A DNA stretch of 64,000 nucleotides from Lepas anatifera. Its lineage: Eukaryota > Arthropoda > Thecostraca > Lepadidae. The translations under genes and the position numbers were made by a program. The DNA lies in the NCBI GenBank assembly GCA_034440635.1, contig JAOTON010001929.1, forward strand, positions 434,001 through 498,000. Direction: 5' to 3'. The notes beneath the pieces were generated by a model. The model had not been told where the DNA came from and searched no databases. It saw nothing but the letters and a program-made list of their open reading frames with translations. Position 1 is the first letter of the stretch; every line of letters starts with the position of its first letter. Below are positions 22,727 to 36,600 of the stretch, one piece after another.

Positions 22727-23145
22727 CAAGGGTGGATCCAGGGAATAAGTAGGCTAGGTGCCCCCCCCACCCTTCTCCCCCATCCCCTCCCCAACCCCCA
22801 ATCGGCCATCGGCGCCCTCTGAAATTGTAAAGACACGGCTCTCAAGGCGAATGACGCTCCCTGAAATGTCGCTTCCCATACGCGGATCCAGGATTGCCTA
22901 TCGGGGGCGAGGTGGAAGGGGAAACTTCCTGGTGGGCGCTATCTACACCAGGGACGCCACTTTTGGCCGGAAAAACCTATCAAGTAGGCGCTAAAACCTA
23001 TCAGTAGACCCCGATACCTGCATCTCGGGGAAAACGACATTTCAGGGGGTGCCATCGAACTTTCCAGGGGTTTCCGGGACAATTTCAGGGGGCGCTAACA
23101 TTCTATGGTGGGCACCTGTCCCCTTTCCCCTTGGATCCGCCTATG
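22727..23145 (+). mobile_element. MITE embedded in each array unit (unit 1 copy)
   Basis: The left end GTGGATCCAGGG and right end CCTTGGATCCGCCTATG are imperfect inverted repeats of the same family as 17244-17507. An internal CGCGGATCCAGG near 22880 suggests two nested or fused copies. The right end is followed directly by the 50-bp minisatellite. Equivalent copies lie at the same place in units 2 to 5. Confidence 0.65.
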
Positions 23146-23189
23146 TCGTTTCGGGGCGGGGGGGCACGGAGGTGGGGCGTTACTGGTGT

Positions 23190-25110
23190 GGGGGGTAAGG
23201 AGATCGAGCATAAGCGGATCCAGGACATCAGCATGGGGATAATGGCTAAAGAGTTCGAGCATAGGCGGACCCAGGACATCAGTACGAGGGTGGGGCTAGG
23301 GAGTTAGAGCAAAGGCGGATCCAGGACATCGGTACGAGGGTCGGGCTAGTGAGTTAGGGCATAGGCGGATCCAGGACATCGGTACGAGGGTCGGGCTAGG
23401 GAGTTAGAGCATAGGCGGATCCAGGACATTAGTACGGGGATGGGTCTAAGCAGCTGAGCATTAGCGGATTCAGGACATCAGTACGGGGTGAGACTCGGAA
23501 GTTCCAGCATAGGCGGATCCAGGACATTAGTAGGGGGTAGGGGCTACGGAGTTCGAGCATAGGCGGATCCAGGATATTAGTACAGGGATGGGGCTAAGGA
23601 GCTCGAGCAGAGGCGGATCTAGGATATCAGTACGGTGGTGGGGCTAAGAAGCTCGAGCATAAGCGGATTCAGCTGATCAGTACGGGGGTGGGGCTCGGGA
23701 GCTCGAGCATAGTCGGATCCAGGACATCAGCAGGGGGTGGGGGCTAAGTAGTTCGAGCATAGGCGGATCCAGGGCAGTACAGAGGTGGGGCTACGAAGTT
23801 CGAGCACAGGCGGATCCAGGACATCAGTAAGGGGGTAGGGTAAGGAGCTCGAGCATAGGCGGATCCAGGACATCAGTGGGGGGTGGGGGTAGGGGCTACG
23901 GAGTTCGAGCATAGGCGGATCCAAGACATCAGGAAGAAGGTGGGGTAAGGAGCTCGAGCATAGGCGGATCCAGGACATCAGTACGGGGGTGGGGCTAAGG
24001 AGCTCCAGCAAAGGCGGATCCAGGCCTCAGTACAGGGGTGGGGCTAAGGAGCTCGAGCATAGGCGGATCGAGGACATCAGTACGGTGGTGGGGCTCGGGC
24101 GTTCCAGCATAGGCGGATCCAGGACATTAGTAGGGTGGTAGGGAATAAAGAGTTTGAGTATAGGCGAATCCAGGGCAGTACGGAGGTGGGGCTACGGAGT
24201 TCGAGCATAGGCAGATCCAGGACATCAGTTCGGGGGTGGGGCTAAGGAGCTCGAGCATAGTCGGATCCAGGACATCAGTGCAGGGGTGTGGCTCCGGAGC
24301 CTGAGTAAAGGCGGATCCAGGACATCAGTACGGGGGTGGGGCTAAGGAGATCGAGCATAGGTGGATCCAGGACATCTGTACGGGGGTGGGGCTATAGAGC
24401 TGGAGTATAGGCGGATCCAGGACATCAGTATGGGTGTGGGGCTAAGGAGCTCGAGCATAAGCGGAGCCAGGATATCAGTACGGGGTTAGAGGCTAAGGGG
24501 TTTGAGCATAGGCGGATCCAGCATATCGGTACGGGGATGGGGCTAGGAGATCCAGCATAGGCGGATCCAGGACATCTGTACGGAGATGGGGCTAAGGAGC
24601 TCGAGCATAGGCGGATCCAGGACATCAGTATGGGTGTCGGGCTAAGGAGCTCGAGCAGAGGCGTATCCAGGACATCAGTACGGGGTCGGGGCTAAGGGGC
24701 TCGAGTATAGGCGGAGCAAAGACATCAATACGGGGGTGGGGCTAAGGAGCTCGAGCATAAGCGGATCCAGGACATCAAGAGGCTAAAGAGTTAAAACAGG
24801 TAGGGGCTAAAGAGTTAAAACATAAGCGGATTCAGGACATCAGTACGGGAGTGGGGCTAAGGAGCTCGAGCATAAGTGGATTCAGGACATCAGTACGTGG
24901 GTGGGGCTCGGGAGCTCGAGCATAGGCGGATCCAGGACATCATTAGGGGTAGAGGCTAAGGAGTTCAAGCATAGGCGGGTTCAGGGCAGTATAGAGGTGG
25001 GGCTACGGAGTTCGAGCATAGGCAGATCCAGGACATATGTAAGGGGTTGGGGTAAGGAGCTCGAGCATAGGCGGATCCAGGACATCAGTTCGGTGGTGGG
25101 GCTGAGGTCT
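23190..25110 (+). repeat. 50-bp minisatellite (unit 1 example), about 38 copies
   Basis: The monomer is roughly GAGCATAGGCGGATCCAGG then ACATCAGTACGGGGGTGGGG then CTAAGGAGCTC. Divergent monomers stay in the same order in every macrosatellite unit, so the array was amplified as part of the large unit. The first block is the terminal sequence of the GGATCC MITE. Other copies are at about 27176-29097, 31277-33168, 35315-37187 and 39266-41136. Confidence 0.9.
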
Positions 25111-25547
25111 GGAGCTGGGGCATAACTCGGTAACAAATAGGCTGAATTTGGTGAAAATCTGCAGGTATGGGTGAAATACCGTCGGAAAACCCATCATATT
25201 TTATATTGGACCTCCTTTCTTCTCGTCATGCCCAGTCTTTGCTTAACAAAACAAACATTATGCGTGTGTTTATTTATTTGATGATATGAACAGAGGGCAA
25301 GCGTGGTGCAGTATGCAGAGACATGCTAATTTAGGAAAATATGGGCCTAGACAGGGGATTGAATGGAGCCATAATGAGAACACAAAACCTAAGACTCCAA
25401 CATTGCGTTGTTATAAGTATCAAACTGCTGAAAAAACTCGCCTGTCAATCGAACTGTTTGGCTAACGTACATTGTCACCGGCTTCTCCTGCGCCAGAGCG
25501 GCACTTGCCGAGGCCGCAGGCCGAGGTTGTCTGTTGTTGTTGTTGTT

Positions 25548-28500
25548 GTCTGTTCTGAGCGCTGGTATCAGAGACCTAAAACTTTTGTGGATAGAAGGCA
25601 CTTCCAAATGAATAGGCACCACGGTTGTCAATTTTCAAAATTTTCAAAATTTTGCCCAGAATTTTGCATTATGTGATTTTTAACTTTTATTTTTCTATTT
25701 TTTGCTAATTCATCTAGACTCTTCAAACTTGCACCCTTTTACATCACGGAAATTTGTAGTTCACACAAAAAGTTGGAAAGAAAAAGCTTTAAATTTAGGG
25801 CTCTAAATTAGCTTTTAAACTTTGCACCCTAAATTTGGCATAAAACTCATGGTCTAAACTACAGGCTCGAAATATCTAAAGCTACAGCAGTTCAGGTTCT
25901 GAGTCAAATATCAACTTAAAGGCCGGTTTGTGCAGTACTGCACAAACACAGAAACAAAACAAAAACGGAAATTTAAGGGTCCTTTTTGGCCCATTCCGTG
26001 AAGGTCTGCATTTCCCAAAATATCATTCAAACCCTTATATCTTCCGATCTAATTGATAAAAATTAGTTCCCATTTCAGATAATAAGAGAGAATAGCCTCC
26101 TTTATTATATATTTAGAGATAAAAACTTTCAGACTGAAACTTTTTATTTTATAGGCAAAAATAAAATATAAGTTTTTAAAATTTTTATTCTCAGCCCCCT
26201 GGTTTCCAGACCATGATAGCTACGGTATTGAACTTAACACGGCTGGATAGAAAATTTCGTTGCCGTCATTTTTCTCACTCATACCCCCCACTTATCTCTT
26301 ACGGCTTCCGCGCTATAAGCCGTAAAATGCATTTCACAGTGGTAATTTTATCAGTTCATTTTTGCTTCACACCGGGGTTTAGGGTGGTTAGAGTCATTGG
26401 AGGGAAATGAAATTTTGCATGCAGCTAGGTAAGAAACATATGTCGACATTCCATCTGCATATATATCAATGAAACACCAAGTTACCTTTACTAACATGCC
26501 GTTTCTCCACGCATCGTTGTAGCAAATCACCACGCGTCACCCCTGCGTCCACGTCGCGGCAACGCCGGCGATCGGCGCGGCCGTTTCTGTTTATTTATGG
26601 TCTGGTAAAAAAGTACCCAACACTACCCATAATGCATCACAAGTAATTAGAGTACCGTAAAAGTCTGAGTTTACAATAAGAGTATTATGTTTCTGTTTTT
26701 GGACCAAGGGTGGATCCAGGGAATAAGTAGGCTAGGTGCCCCCCCACCCTTCTCCCCCATCCCCTCCCCAACCCCCAATCGGCCATCGGCGCCCTCTGAA
26801 ATTGTAAAGACACGGCTCTCAAGGCGAATGACGCTCCCTGAAATGTCGCTTCCCATACGCGGATCCAGGATTGCCTATCGGGGGCGAGGTGGAAGGGGAA
26901 ACTTCCTGGTGGGCGCTATCTACACCAGGGACGCCACTTTTGGCCGGAAAAACCTATCAAGTAGGCGCTAAAACCTATCAGTAGACCCCGATACCTGCAT
27001 CTCGGGGAAAACGACATTTCAGGGGGTGCCATCGAACTTTCCAGGGGTTTCCGGGACAATTTCAGGGGGCGCTAACATTCTATGGTGGGCACCTGTCCCC
27101 TTTCCCCTTGGATCCGCCTATGTCGTTTCGGGGGCGGGGGGGCACGGAGGTGGGGCGTTACTGGTGTGGGGGTAAGGAGATCGAGCATAAGCGGATCCAG
27201 GACATCAGCATGGGGATAATGGCTAAAGAGTTCGAGCATAGGCGGACCCAGGACATCAGTACGAGGGTGGGGCTAGGGAGTTAGAGCAAAGGCGGATCCA
27301 GGACATCGGTACGAGGGTCGGGCTAGTGAGTTAGGGCATAGGCGGATCCAGGACATCGGTACGAGGGTCGGGCTAGGGAGTTAGAGCATAGGCGGATCCA
27401 GGACATTAGTACGGGGATGGGTCTAAGCAGCTGAGCATTAGCGGATTCAGGACATCAGTACGGGGTGAGACTCGGAAGTTCCAGCATAGGCGGATCCAGG
27501 ACATTAGTAGGGGGTAGGGGCTACGGAGTTCGAGCATAGGCGGATCCAGGATATTAGTACAGGGATGGGGCTAAGGAGCTCGAGCAGAGGCGGATCTAGG
27601 ATATCAGTACGGTGGTGGGGCTAAGAAGCTCGAGCATAAGCGGATTCAGCTGATCAGTACGGGGGTGGGGCTCGGGAGCTCGAGCATAGTCGGATCCAGG
27701 ACATCAGCAGGGGGTGGGGGCTAAGTAGTTCGAGCATAGGCGGATCCAGGGCAGTACAGAGGTGGGGCTACGAAGTTCGAGCACAGGCGGATCCAGGACA
27801 TCAGTAAGGGGGTAGGGTAAGGAGCTCGAGCATAGGCGGATCCAGGACATCAGTGGGGGGTGGGGGGTAGGGGCTACGGAGTTCGAGCATAGGCGGATCC
27901 AAGACATCAGGAAGAAGGTGGGGTAAGGAGCTCGAGCATAGGCGGATCCAGGACATCAGTACGGGGTAGGGGCTAAGGAGCTCCAGCAAAGGCGGATCCA
28001 GGACCTCAGTACGGGGGTGGGGCTAAGGAGCTCGAGCATAGGCGGATCGAGGACATCAGTACGGTGGTGGGGCTCGGGCGTTCCAGCATAGGCGGATCCA
28101 GGACATTAGTAGGGTGGTAGGGAATAAAGAGTTTGAGTATAGGCGAATCCAGGGCAGTACGGAGGTGGGGCTACGGAGTTCGAGCATAGGCAGATCCAGG
28201 ACATCAGTTCGGGGGTGGGGCTAAAGAGCTCGAGCATAGTCGGATCCAGGACATCAGTGCAGGGTGTGGGGCTCCGGAGCCTGAGTAAAGGCGGATCCAG
28301 GACATCAGTACGGGGGTGGGGCTAAGGAGATCGAGCATAGGTGGATCCAGGACATCTGTACAGGGGTGGGGCTATAGAAGCTCGAGCATAGGCGGATCCA
28401 GGACATCAGTATGGGTGTGGGGCTAAGGAGCTCGAGCATAAGCGGAGCCAGGATATCAGTACGGGGTTAGAGGCTAAGGGGTTTGAGCATAGGCGGATCC

Positions 28501-29507
28501 AGCATATCGGTACGGGGATGGGGCTAGGAGATCCAGCATAGGCGGATCCAGGACATCTGTACGGAGATGGGGCTAAGGAGCTCGAGCATAGGCGGATCCA
28601 GGACATCAGTATGGGTGTCGGGCTAAGGAGCTCGAGCAGAGGCGGATCCAGGACATCAGTACGGGGTCGGGGCTAAGAGGCTCGAGTATAGGCGGATCAA
28701 AGACATCAGTACGGGGGTGGGGCTAAGGAGCTCGAGCATAAGCGGATCCAGGACATCAAGAGGCTAAAGAGTTAAAACAGGTAGGGGCTAAAGAGTTAAA
28801 ACATAAGCGGATCAAGGACATCAGTACGGGAGTGGGGCTAAGGAGCTCGAGCATAAGCGGATTCAGGACATCAGTACGTGGGTGGGGCTCGGGAGCTCGA
28901 GCATAGGCAGATCCAGGACATCATTAGGGGTAGGGGCTAAGGAGTTCAAGCATAAGCGGGTCCAGGGCAGTATAGAAGTGGGGCTACGGAGTTCGAGCAT
29001 AGGCAGATCCAGGACATATGTAAGGGGTTGGGGTAAGGAGCTCGAGCATAGGCGGATCCAGGACATCAGTTCGGTGGTGGGGCTGAGGTCTGGAGCTGGG
29101 GCATAACTCGGTAACAAATAGGCTGAATTTGGTGAAAATCTGCAGGTATGGGTGAAATACCGTCGGAAAACCCATCATATTTTATATTGTATCTCCTTTC
29201 TTCTCGTCATGCCCAGTCTTTGCTTAACAAAACAAACATTATGCGTGTGTTTATTTATTTGATGATATGAACAGAGGGCAAGCGTGGTGCAGTATGCAGA
29301 GGCATGCTAATTTAGGAAAACATGGGCCTAGACAGGGGATTGAATGGAGCCATAATGAGAACACAAAACCTAAAACTCCAACATTGCGTTGTTATAAGTA
29401 TCAAACTGCTGAAAAAACTCGCCTGTCAATCGAACTGTTTGGCTAACGTACATTGTCACCGGCTTCTCCTGCGCCAGAGCGGCACCTGCCGAGGCCGCAG
29501 GCCGAGG
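25548..29507 (+). repeat. Macrosatellite unit 2 (mosaic)
   Basis: Its left half matches unit 1 (ACCAAGGG, CACGGCTCTCAAGGCGAATG). From about 28.6 kb its right half matches units 3 to 5 (GGGCTAAGAGGCTCGAG, TATATTGTATCTCC, CCTAAAACTCC). The switch lies within the minisatellite. Confidence 0.9.
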
Positions 29508-29648
29508 TTTGTCGAAGCCGGTGACGAACGAAGTAAGAAACGGCTTCTATTCTGACTTTTCCGGTCTCGTCTGTTGTCTGTTGTTTTTGCGTAACAAGAA
29601 ACGTTATTTAGTTTTTGTTTTTTGTTGTTGTCTGTTGTTGTTGTTGTT
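29508..29648 (+). repeat. Junction between units 2 and 3
   Basis: This holds one degraded 71-bp hairpin repeat (CGAAGCCGGTGACGAACGAA to CTCGTC), then T/G-rich sequence and a (GTT)n run. By contrast the junction between units 1 and 2 is only about 20 bases of TTG repeats. Confidence 0.8.
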
Positions 29649-32600
29649 GTCTGTTCTGAGCGCTGGTATCAGAGACCTAAAACTTTTGTGGATAGAAGGC
29701 ACTTCCAAATGAATAAGCACCACGGTTGTCAATTTTCAAAATTTTCAAAATTTTGCCCAGAATTTTGCATTATGTGATTTTTAACTTTTATTTTTCTATT
29801 TTTTGCAAATTCATCTAGACTCTTCAAACTTGCACCCTTTTACATCAGGGAAATTTGTAGTTCACACAAAAAGTTGGAAAGAAAAAGCTTTAAATTTAGG
29901 GCTCCAAATTAGCTTTTAAACTTTGCACCCTAAATTTGGCATAAAACTCATGGTCTTAACTACAGGCTCGAAATATCTGAAGCTACAGCAGTTCAGGTTC
30001 TGAGTCAAATATCAACTTAAAGGCCGGTTTGTGCAGTACTGCACAAACACAGAAACAAAACAAAAACGGAAATTTAAGGGTCCTTTTTGGCCCATTCCGT
30101 GAAGGTCTGCATTTCCCAAAATATCATTCAAACCCTTATATCTTCCGATCTAATTGATAAAAATTAGTTCCCATTTCAAATAATAAGAGAGAATAGCCTC
30201 CTTTATTATATATTTAGAGATAAAAACTTTCAGACTGAAACTTTTTATTTTATAGGCAAAAATAAAATATAAGTTTTTAAAATTTTTATTCTCAGCCTCC
30301 TGGTTTCCAGACCATGATAGCTACGGTATTGAACTTAACACGGCTGGATAGAAAACTTCGTTGCCGTCATTTTTCTCACTCATACCCCCACTTATCTCTT
30401 ACGGCTTCCGCGCTATAAGCCGTAAAATGCATTTCACAGTGGTAATTTTATCAGTTCATTTTTGCTTCACACCGGGGTTTAGGGTGGTTAGAGTCATTGG
30501 AGGAAATGAAATTTTGCATGCAGCTAGGTAAGAGACATATGTCGACATTCCATCTGCATATATATCAATGAAACACCAAGTTACCTTTACTAACATGCCG
30601 TTTCTCCACGCATCGTTGTAGCAAATCACCACGCGTCACCCCTGCGTCCACGTCGCGGCAACGCCGGCGATCGGCGCGGCCGTTTCTGTTTATTTATGGT
30701 CTGGTAAAAAGTACCCAACACTACCCATAATGCATCACAAGTAATTAGAGTACCGTAAAAGTCTGAGTTTACAATAAGAGTATTATGTTTCTGTTTTTGG
30801 ACCATGGGTGGATCCAGGGAATAAGTAGGCTAGGTGCCCCCCCCACCCTTCTCCCCCCATCCCCTCCCCCAACCCCCAATCGACCATCGGCGCCCTCTGA
30901 AATTGTAAAGACACGCCGCTCAAGGTCGATGACGCTCCCTGAAATGTCGCTTCCCATACGCGGATCCAGGATTGCCTATCGGGGGCGACGTGGAAGGGGA
31001 AACTTCCTGGTGGGCGCTATCTACACCAGGGACGCCACTTTTGGCAGGAAAAACCTATCAAATAGGCGCTAAAACCTATCAGTAGACCCCGATACCTGCA
31101 TCTCGGGGAAAACGACATTTCAGGGGGTGCCATCGAACTTTCCAGGGGTTTCCGGGACAATTTCAGGGGGCGCTAAGATTCTATGGGGGGCACCTGTCCC
31201 CTTTCCCCTTGGATCTGCCTATGTCGTTTCGGGGGCGGGGGGGCACGGAGGTGGGGCGTTACTGGTGTGGGGGGTAAGGAGATCGAGCATAAGCGGATCC
31301 AGGACATCAGCATGGGGGTAAGGGCTAAAGAGTTCGAGCATAGGCGGACCCAGGACATCAGTACGAGGGTGGGGCTAGGGAGTTAGAGCATAGGCGGATC
31401 CAGGACATCGGTACGAGGGTCGGGCTAGGGAGTTAGAGCATAGGCGGATCCAGGACATCGGTACGAGGGTCGGGCTAGGGAGTTAGAGCATAGGCGGATC
31501 CAGGACATTAGTACGGGGATGGGGCTAAGCAGCTGAGCATTAGCGGAATCAGGACATCAGTACGGGGTGAGACTCGGGAGTTCCAGCATAGGCGGATCCA
31601 GGACATCAGTAGGGGGGTAGGGGCTACGGAGTTCGAGCATAGGCGGATCCAGGATATTAGTACGGGGATGGGGCTAAGGAGCTCGAGCAGAGGCGGATCT
31701 AGGACATCAGTACGGTGGTGGGGCTAAGAAGCTCGAGCATAAGCGGATTCAGCTGATCAGTACGGGGGTGGGGCTCGGGAGCTCGAGCATAGTCGGATCC
31801 AGGACATCAGTAGGGGGTGGGGGCTAAGTAGTTCGAGCATAGACGGATCCAGGGCAGTACAGAGGTGGGGCTACGAAGTTCGAGCACAGGCGGATCCAGG
31901 ACATCAGTAAGGGGGTGGCGTAAGGAGCTCGAGCATAGGCGGATCCAGGACATCAGTGGGTGGGGGTAGGGGCTACGGAGTTCGAGCATAGGCGGATCCA
32001 AGACATCAGGAAGAAGGTGGGGTAAGGAGCTCGAGCATAGGCGGATCCAGGACATCAGTAGGGGGTAGGGGCTAATGAGTTCGAGCATAGGCAGATCCAG
32101 GACATCAGTTCGGGGGTGGGGCTAAGGAGCTCGAGCATAGGCGGATCCAGGACATCAGTGCAGGGGTGTGGCTCAGGCGTTCCTGAGCAAAGGCGGATCC
32201 AGGACATAGTGGGGGTTGGTTGGCAGTACGGGGGTGGGGCTAAGGAGATCGAGCATAGGTGGATCCAGGACATCTGTACGGGGGTGGGGCTAAAAAGCTG
32301 GAGTATAGGCGGATCCAGGACATCAGTATGGGTGTGGGGCTAAGGAGCTCGAGCAGAGGCGGATCCAGGGCATCAGTACGGGGGTGGGGCTAAGGGGTTC
32401 GAGTATAGGCGGATAAAGGACATCAGTACAGAGGTGGGGCTAAGAAGCTCAAACATAAGCGGATCCAGGACATCAGTACGGGGGTGGGGCTAAGGAGCTC
32501 GAGCATAAGCGGAGCCAGGATATCAGTACGGGATTAGAGGCTAAGGGGTTTGAGCATAGGCGGATCCAGCATATCGGTACGGGGATGGGGCTAGGAGATC

Positions 32601-33574
32601 CAGCATAGGCGAATCCAGGACATCTGTACGGAGATGGGGCTAAGGAGCTCGAGCATAGGCGGATCCAGGACATCAGTATGGGTGTCGGGCTAAGGAGCTC
32701 GAGCAGAGGCGGATCCAGGACATCAGTACGGGGCCGGGGCTAAGAGGCTCGAGTATAGGCGGATCAAAGACATCAGTACGGGGGTGGGGCTAAGGAGCTC
32801 GAGCATAAGCGGATCCAGGACATCAAGAGGCTAAAGAGTTAAAACAGGTAGGGGCTAAAGAGTTAAAACATAAGCGGATCAAGGACATCAGTACGGGAGT
32901 GGGGCTAAGGAGCTCGAGCATAAGCGGATTCAGGACATCAGTACGTGGGTGGGGCTCGGGAGCTCGAGCATAGGCAGATCCAGGACATCATTAGGGGTAG
33001 GGGCTAAGGAGTTCAAGCATAAGCGGGTCCAGGGCAGTATCGAAGTGGGGCTACGGAGTTCGAGCATAGGCAGATCCAGGACATATGTAAGGGGTTGGGG
33101 TAAGGAGCTCGAGCATAGGCGGATCCAGGACATCAGTTTGGTGGTGGGGCTGAGGTCTCGAGCTGGGGCATAACTCGGTAACAAATAGGCTGAATTTGGT
33201 GAAAATCTGCAGGTATGGGTGAAATACCGTCGGAAAACCCATCATATTTTATATTGTATCTCCTTTCTTCTCGTCATGCCCAGTCTTTGCTTAACAAAAC
33301 AAACATTATGCGTGTGTTTATTTATTTGATGATATGAACAGAGGGCAAGCGTGGTGCAGTATGCAGAGGCATGCTAATTTAGGAAAACATGGGCCTAGAC
33401 AGGGGATTGAATGGAGCCATAATGAGCACACAAAACCTAAAACTCCAACATTGCGTTGTTATAAGTATCAAACTGCTGAAAAAACTCGCCTGTCAATCGA
33501 ACTGTTTGGCTAACGTACATTGTCACCGGCTTCTCCTGCGCCAGAGCGGCACCTGCCGAGGCCGCAGGCCGAGG
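29649..33574 (+). repeat. Macrosatellite unit 3
   Basis: Subfamily B markers are ACCATGGGTGGATCC, CGCCGCTCAAGGTCGATG, TTTCAAATAATAAG and CATCAGGGAAATTTG. Compared with units 1 and 2, its minisatellite has extra monomers near 32360-32460 that include CTCAAACATAAGCGG. Confidence 0.9.
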
Positions 33575-33686
33575 TTTTGTGAAGCCGGTGACACGAAGTA
33601 GAAACGGTTTTTTTTCGTGGTTTGTAGCCGTGACAAAATACGTATTATTTTGGTGTTGTTGTTTTGTTGTTGTTGTTGTTGTTGTT

Positions 33687-36600
33687 GTCTGTTCTGAGCG
33701 CTGGTATCAGAGACCTAAAACTTTTGTGGATAGAAGGCACTTCCAAATGAATAAGCACCACGGTTGTCATTTTTCAAAATTTTCAAAATTTTGCCCAGAA
33801 TTTTGCATTATGTGATTTTTAACTTTTATTTTTCTATTTTTTGCAAATTCATCTAGACTCTTCAAACTTGCACCCTTTTACATCAGGGAAATTTGTAGTT
33901 CACACAAAAAGTTGGAAAGAAAAAGCTTTAAATTTAGGGCTCCAAATTAGCTTTTAAACTTTGCACCCTAAATTTGGCATAAAACTCATGGTCTTAACTA
34001 CAGGCTCGAAATATCTGAAGCTACAGCAGTTCAGGTTCTGAGTCAAATATCAACTTAAAGGCCGGTTTGTGCAGTACTGCACAAACACAGAAACAAAACA
34101 AAAACGGAAATTTAAGGGTCCTTTTTGGCCCATTCCGTGAAGGTCTGCATTTCCCAAAATATCATTCAAACCCTTATATCTTCCGATCTAATTGATAAAA
34201 ATTAGTTCCCATTTCAAATAATAAGAGAGAATAGCCTCCTTTATTATATATTTAGAGATAAAAACTTTCAGACTGAAACTTTTTATTTTATAGGCAAAAA
34301 TAAAATATAAGTTTTTAAAATTTTTATTCTCAGCCTCCTGGTTTCCAGACCATGATAGCTACGGTATTGAACTTAACACGGCTGGATAGAAAACTTCGTT
34401 GCCGTCATTTTTCTCACTCATACCCCCCACTTATCTCTTACGGCTTCCGCGCTATAAGCCGTAAAATGCATTTCACAGTGGTAATTTTATCAGTTCATTT
34501 TTGCTTCACACCGGGGTTTAGGGTGGTTAGAGTCATTGGAGGAAATGAAATTTTGCATGCAGCTAGGTAAGAGACATATGTCGACATTCCATCTGCATAT
34601 ATATCAATGAAACACCAAGTTACCTTTACTAACATGCCGTTTCTCCACGCATCGTTGTAGCAAATCACCACGCGTCACCCCTGCGTCCACGTCGCGGCAA
34701 CGCCGGCGATCGGCGCGGCCGTTTCTGTTTATTTATGGTCTGGTAAAAAAGTACCCAACACTACCCATAATGCATCACAAGTAATTAGAGTACCGTAAAA
34801 GTCTGAGTTTACAATAAGAGTATTATGTTTCTGTTTTTGGACCATGGGTGGATCCAGGGAATAAGTAGGCTAGGTGCCCCCCACCCTTCTCCCCCCATCC
34901 CCTCCCCCAACCCCCAATCGACCATCGGCGCCCTCTGAAATTGTAAAGACACGCCGCTCAAGGTCGATGACGCTCCCTGAAATGTCGCTTCCCATACGCG
35001 GATCCAGGATTGCCTATCGGGGGCGACGTGGAAGGGGAAACTTCCTGGTGGGCGCTATCTACACCAGGGACGCCACTTTTGGCAGGAAAAACCTATCAAA
35101 TAGGCGCTAAAACCTATCAGTAGACCCCGATACCTGCATCTCGGGGAAAACGACATTTCAGGGGGTGCCATCGAACTTTCCAGGGGTTTCCGGGACAATT
35201 TCAGGGGGCGCTAAGATTCTATGGGGGCACCTGTCCCCTTTCCCCTTGGATCTGCCTATGTCGTTTCGGGGGCGGGGGGGGCACGGAGGTGGGGCGTTAC
35301 TGGTGTGGGGGTAAGGAGATCGAGCATAAGCGGATCCAGGACATCAGCATGGGGGTAAGGGCTAAAGAGTTCGAGCATAGGCGGACCCAGGACATCAGTA
35401 CGAGGGTGGGGCTAGGGAGTTAGAGCATAGGCGGATCCAGGACATCGGTACGAGGGTCGGGCTAGGGAGTTAGAGCATAGGCGGATCCAGGACATCGGTA
35501 CGAGGGTCGGGCTAGGGAGTTAGAGCATAGGCGGATCCAGGACATTAGTACGGGGATGGGGCTAAGCAGCTGAGCATTAGCGGAATCAGGACATCAGTAC
35601 GGGGTGAGACTCGGGAGTTCCAGCATAGGCGGATCCAGGACATCAGTAGGGGGTAGGGGCTACGGAGTTCGAGCATAGGCGGATCCAGGATATTAGTACG
35701 GGGATGGGGCTAAGGAGCTCGAGCAGAGGCGGATCTAGGACATCAGTACGGTGGTGGGGCTAAGAAGCCGAGCATAAGCGGATTCAGCTGATCAGTACGG
35801 GGGTGGGGCTCGGGAGCTCGAGCATAGTCGGATCCAGGACATCAGTAGGGGGTGGGGGCTAAGTAGTTCGAGCATAGACGGATCCAGGGCAGTACAGAGG
35901 TGGGGCTACGAAGTTCGAGCACAGGCGGATCCAGGACATCAGTAAGGGGGTGGCGTAAGGAGCTCGAGCATAGGCGGATCCAGGACATCAGTGGGGGGGG
36001 TAGGGGCTACGGAGTTCGAGCATAGGCGGATCCAAGACATCAGGAAGAAGGTGGGGTAAGGAGCTCGAGCATAGGCGGATCCAGGACATCAGTAGGGGGT
36101 AGGGGCTAATGAGTTCGAGCATAGGCAGATCCAGGACATCAGTTCGGGGGTGGGGCTAAGGAGCCCGAGCATAGGCGGATCCAGGACATCAGTGCAGGGG
36201 TGTGGCTCCGGAGTCCTGAGTAAAGGCGGATCCAGGACATCAGTACGGGGGTGGGGCTAAGGAGATCGAGCATAGGTGGATCCAGGACATCTGTACGGGG
36301 GTGGGGCTAAAAAGCTGGAGTATAGGCGGATCCAGGACATCAGTATGGGTGTGGGGCTAAGGAGCCTGAGCAGAGGCGGATCCAGGGCATCAGTACGGGG
36401 GGTGGGGCTAAGGGGTTCGAGTATAGGCGGATAAAGGACATCAGTACAGAGGTGGGGCTAAGAAGCTCAAACATAAGCGGATCCAGGACATCAGTACGGG
36501 GGTGGGGCTAAGGAGCTCGAGCATAAGCGGAGCCAGGATATCAGTACGGGATTAGAGGCTAAGGGGTTTGAGCATAGGCGGATCCAGCATATCGGTACGG

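Larger units (their letters stand above)
21571..25526 (+). repeat. Macrosatellite unit 1
   Basis: The MITE lies at about 22727-23145 and the minisatellite at about 23190-25110. Subfamily A markers are ACCAAGGGTGGATCC, CACGGCTCTCAAGGCGAATG and TTTCAGATAATAAG in the left half. In the right half it has TATATTGGACCTCC and CCTAAGACTCC, found in no other unit. Confidence 0.9.
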
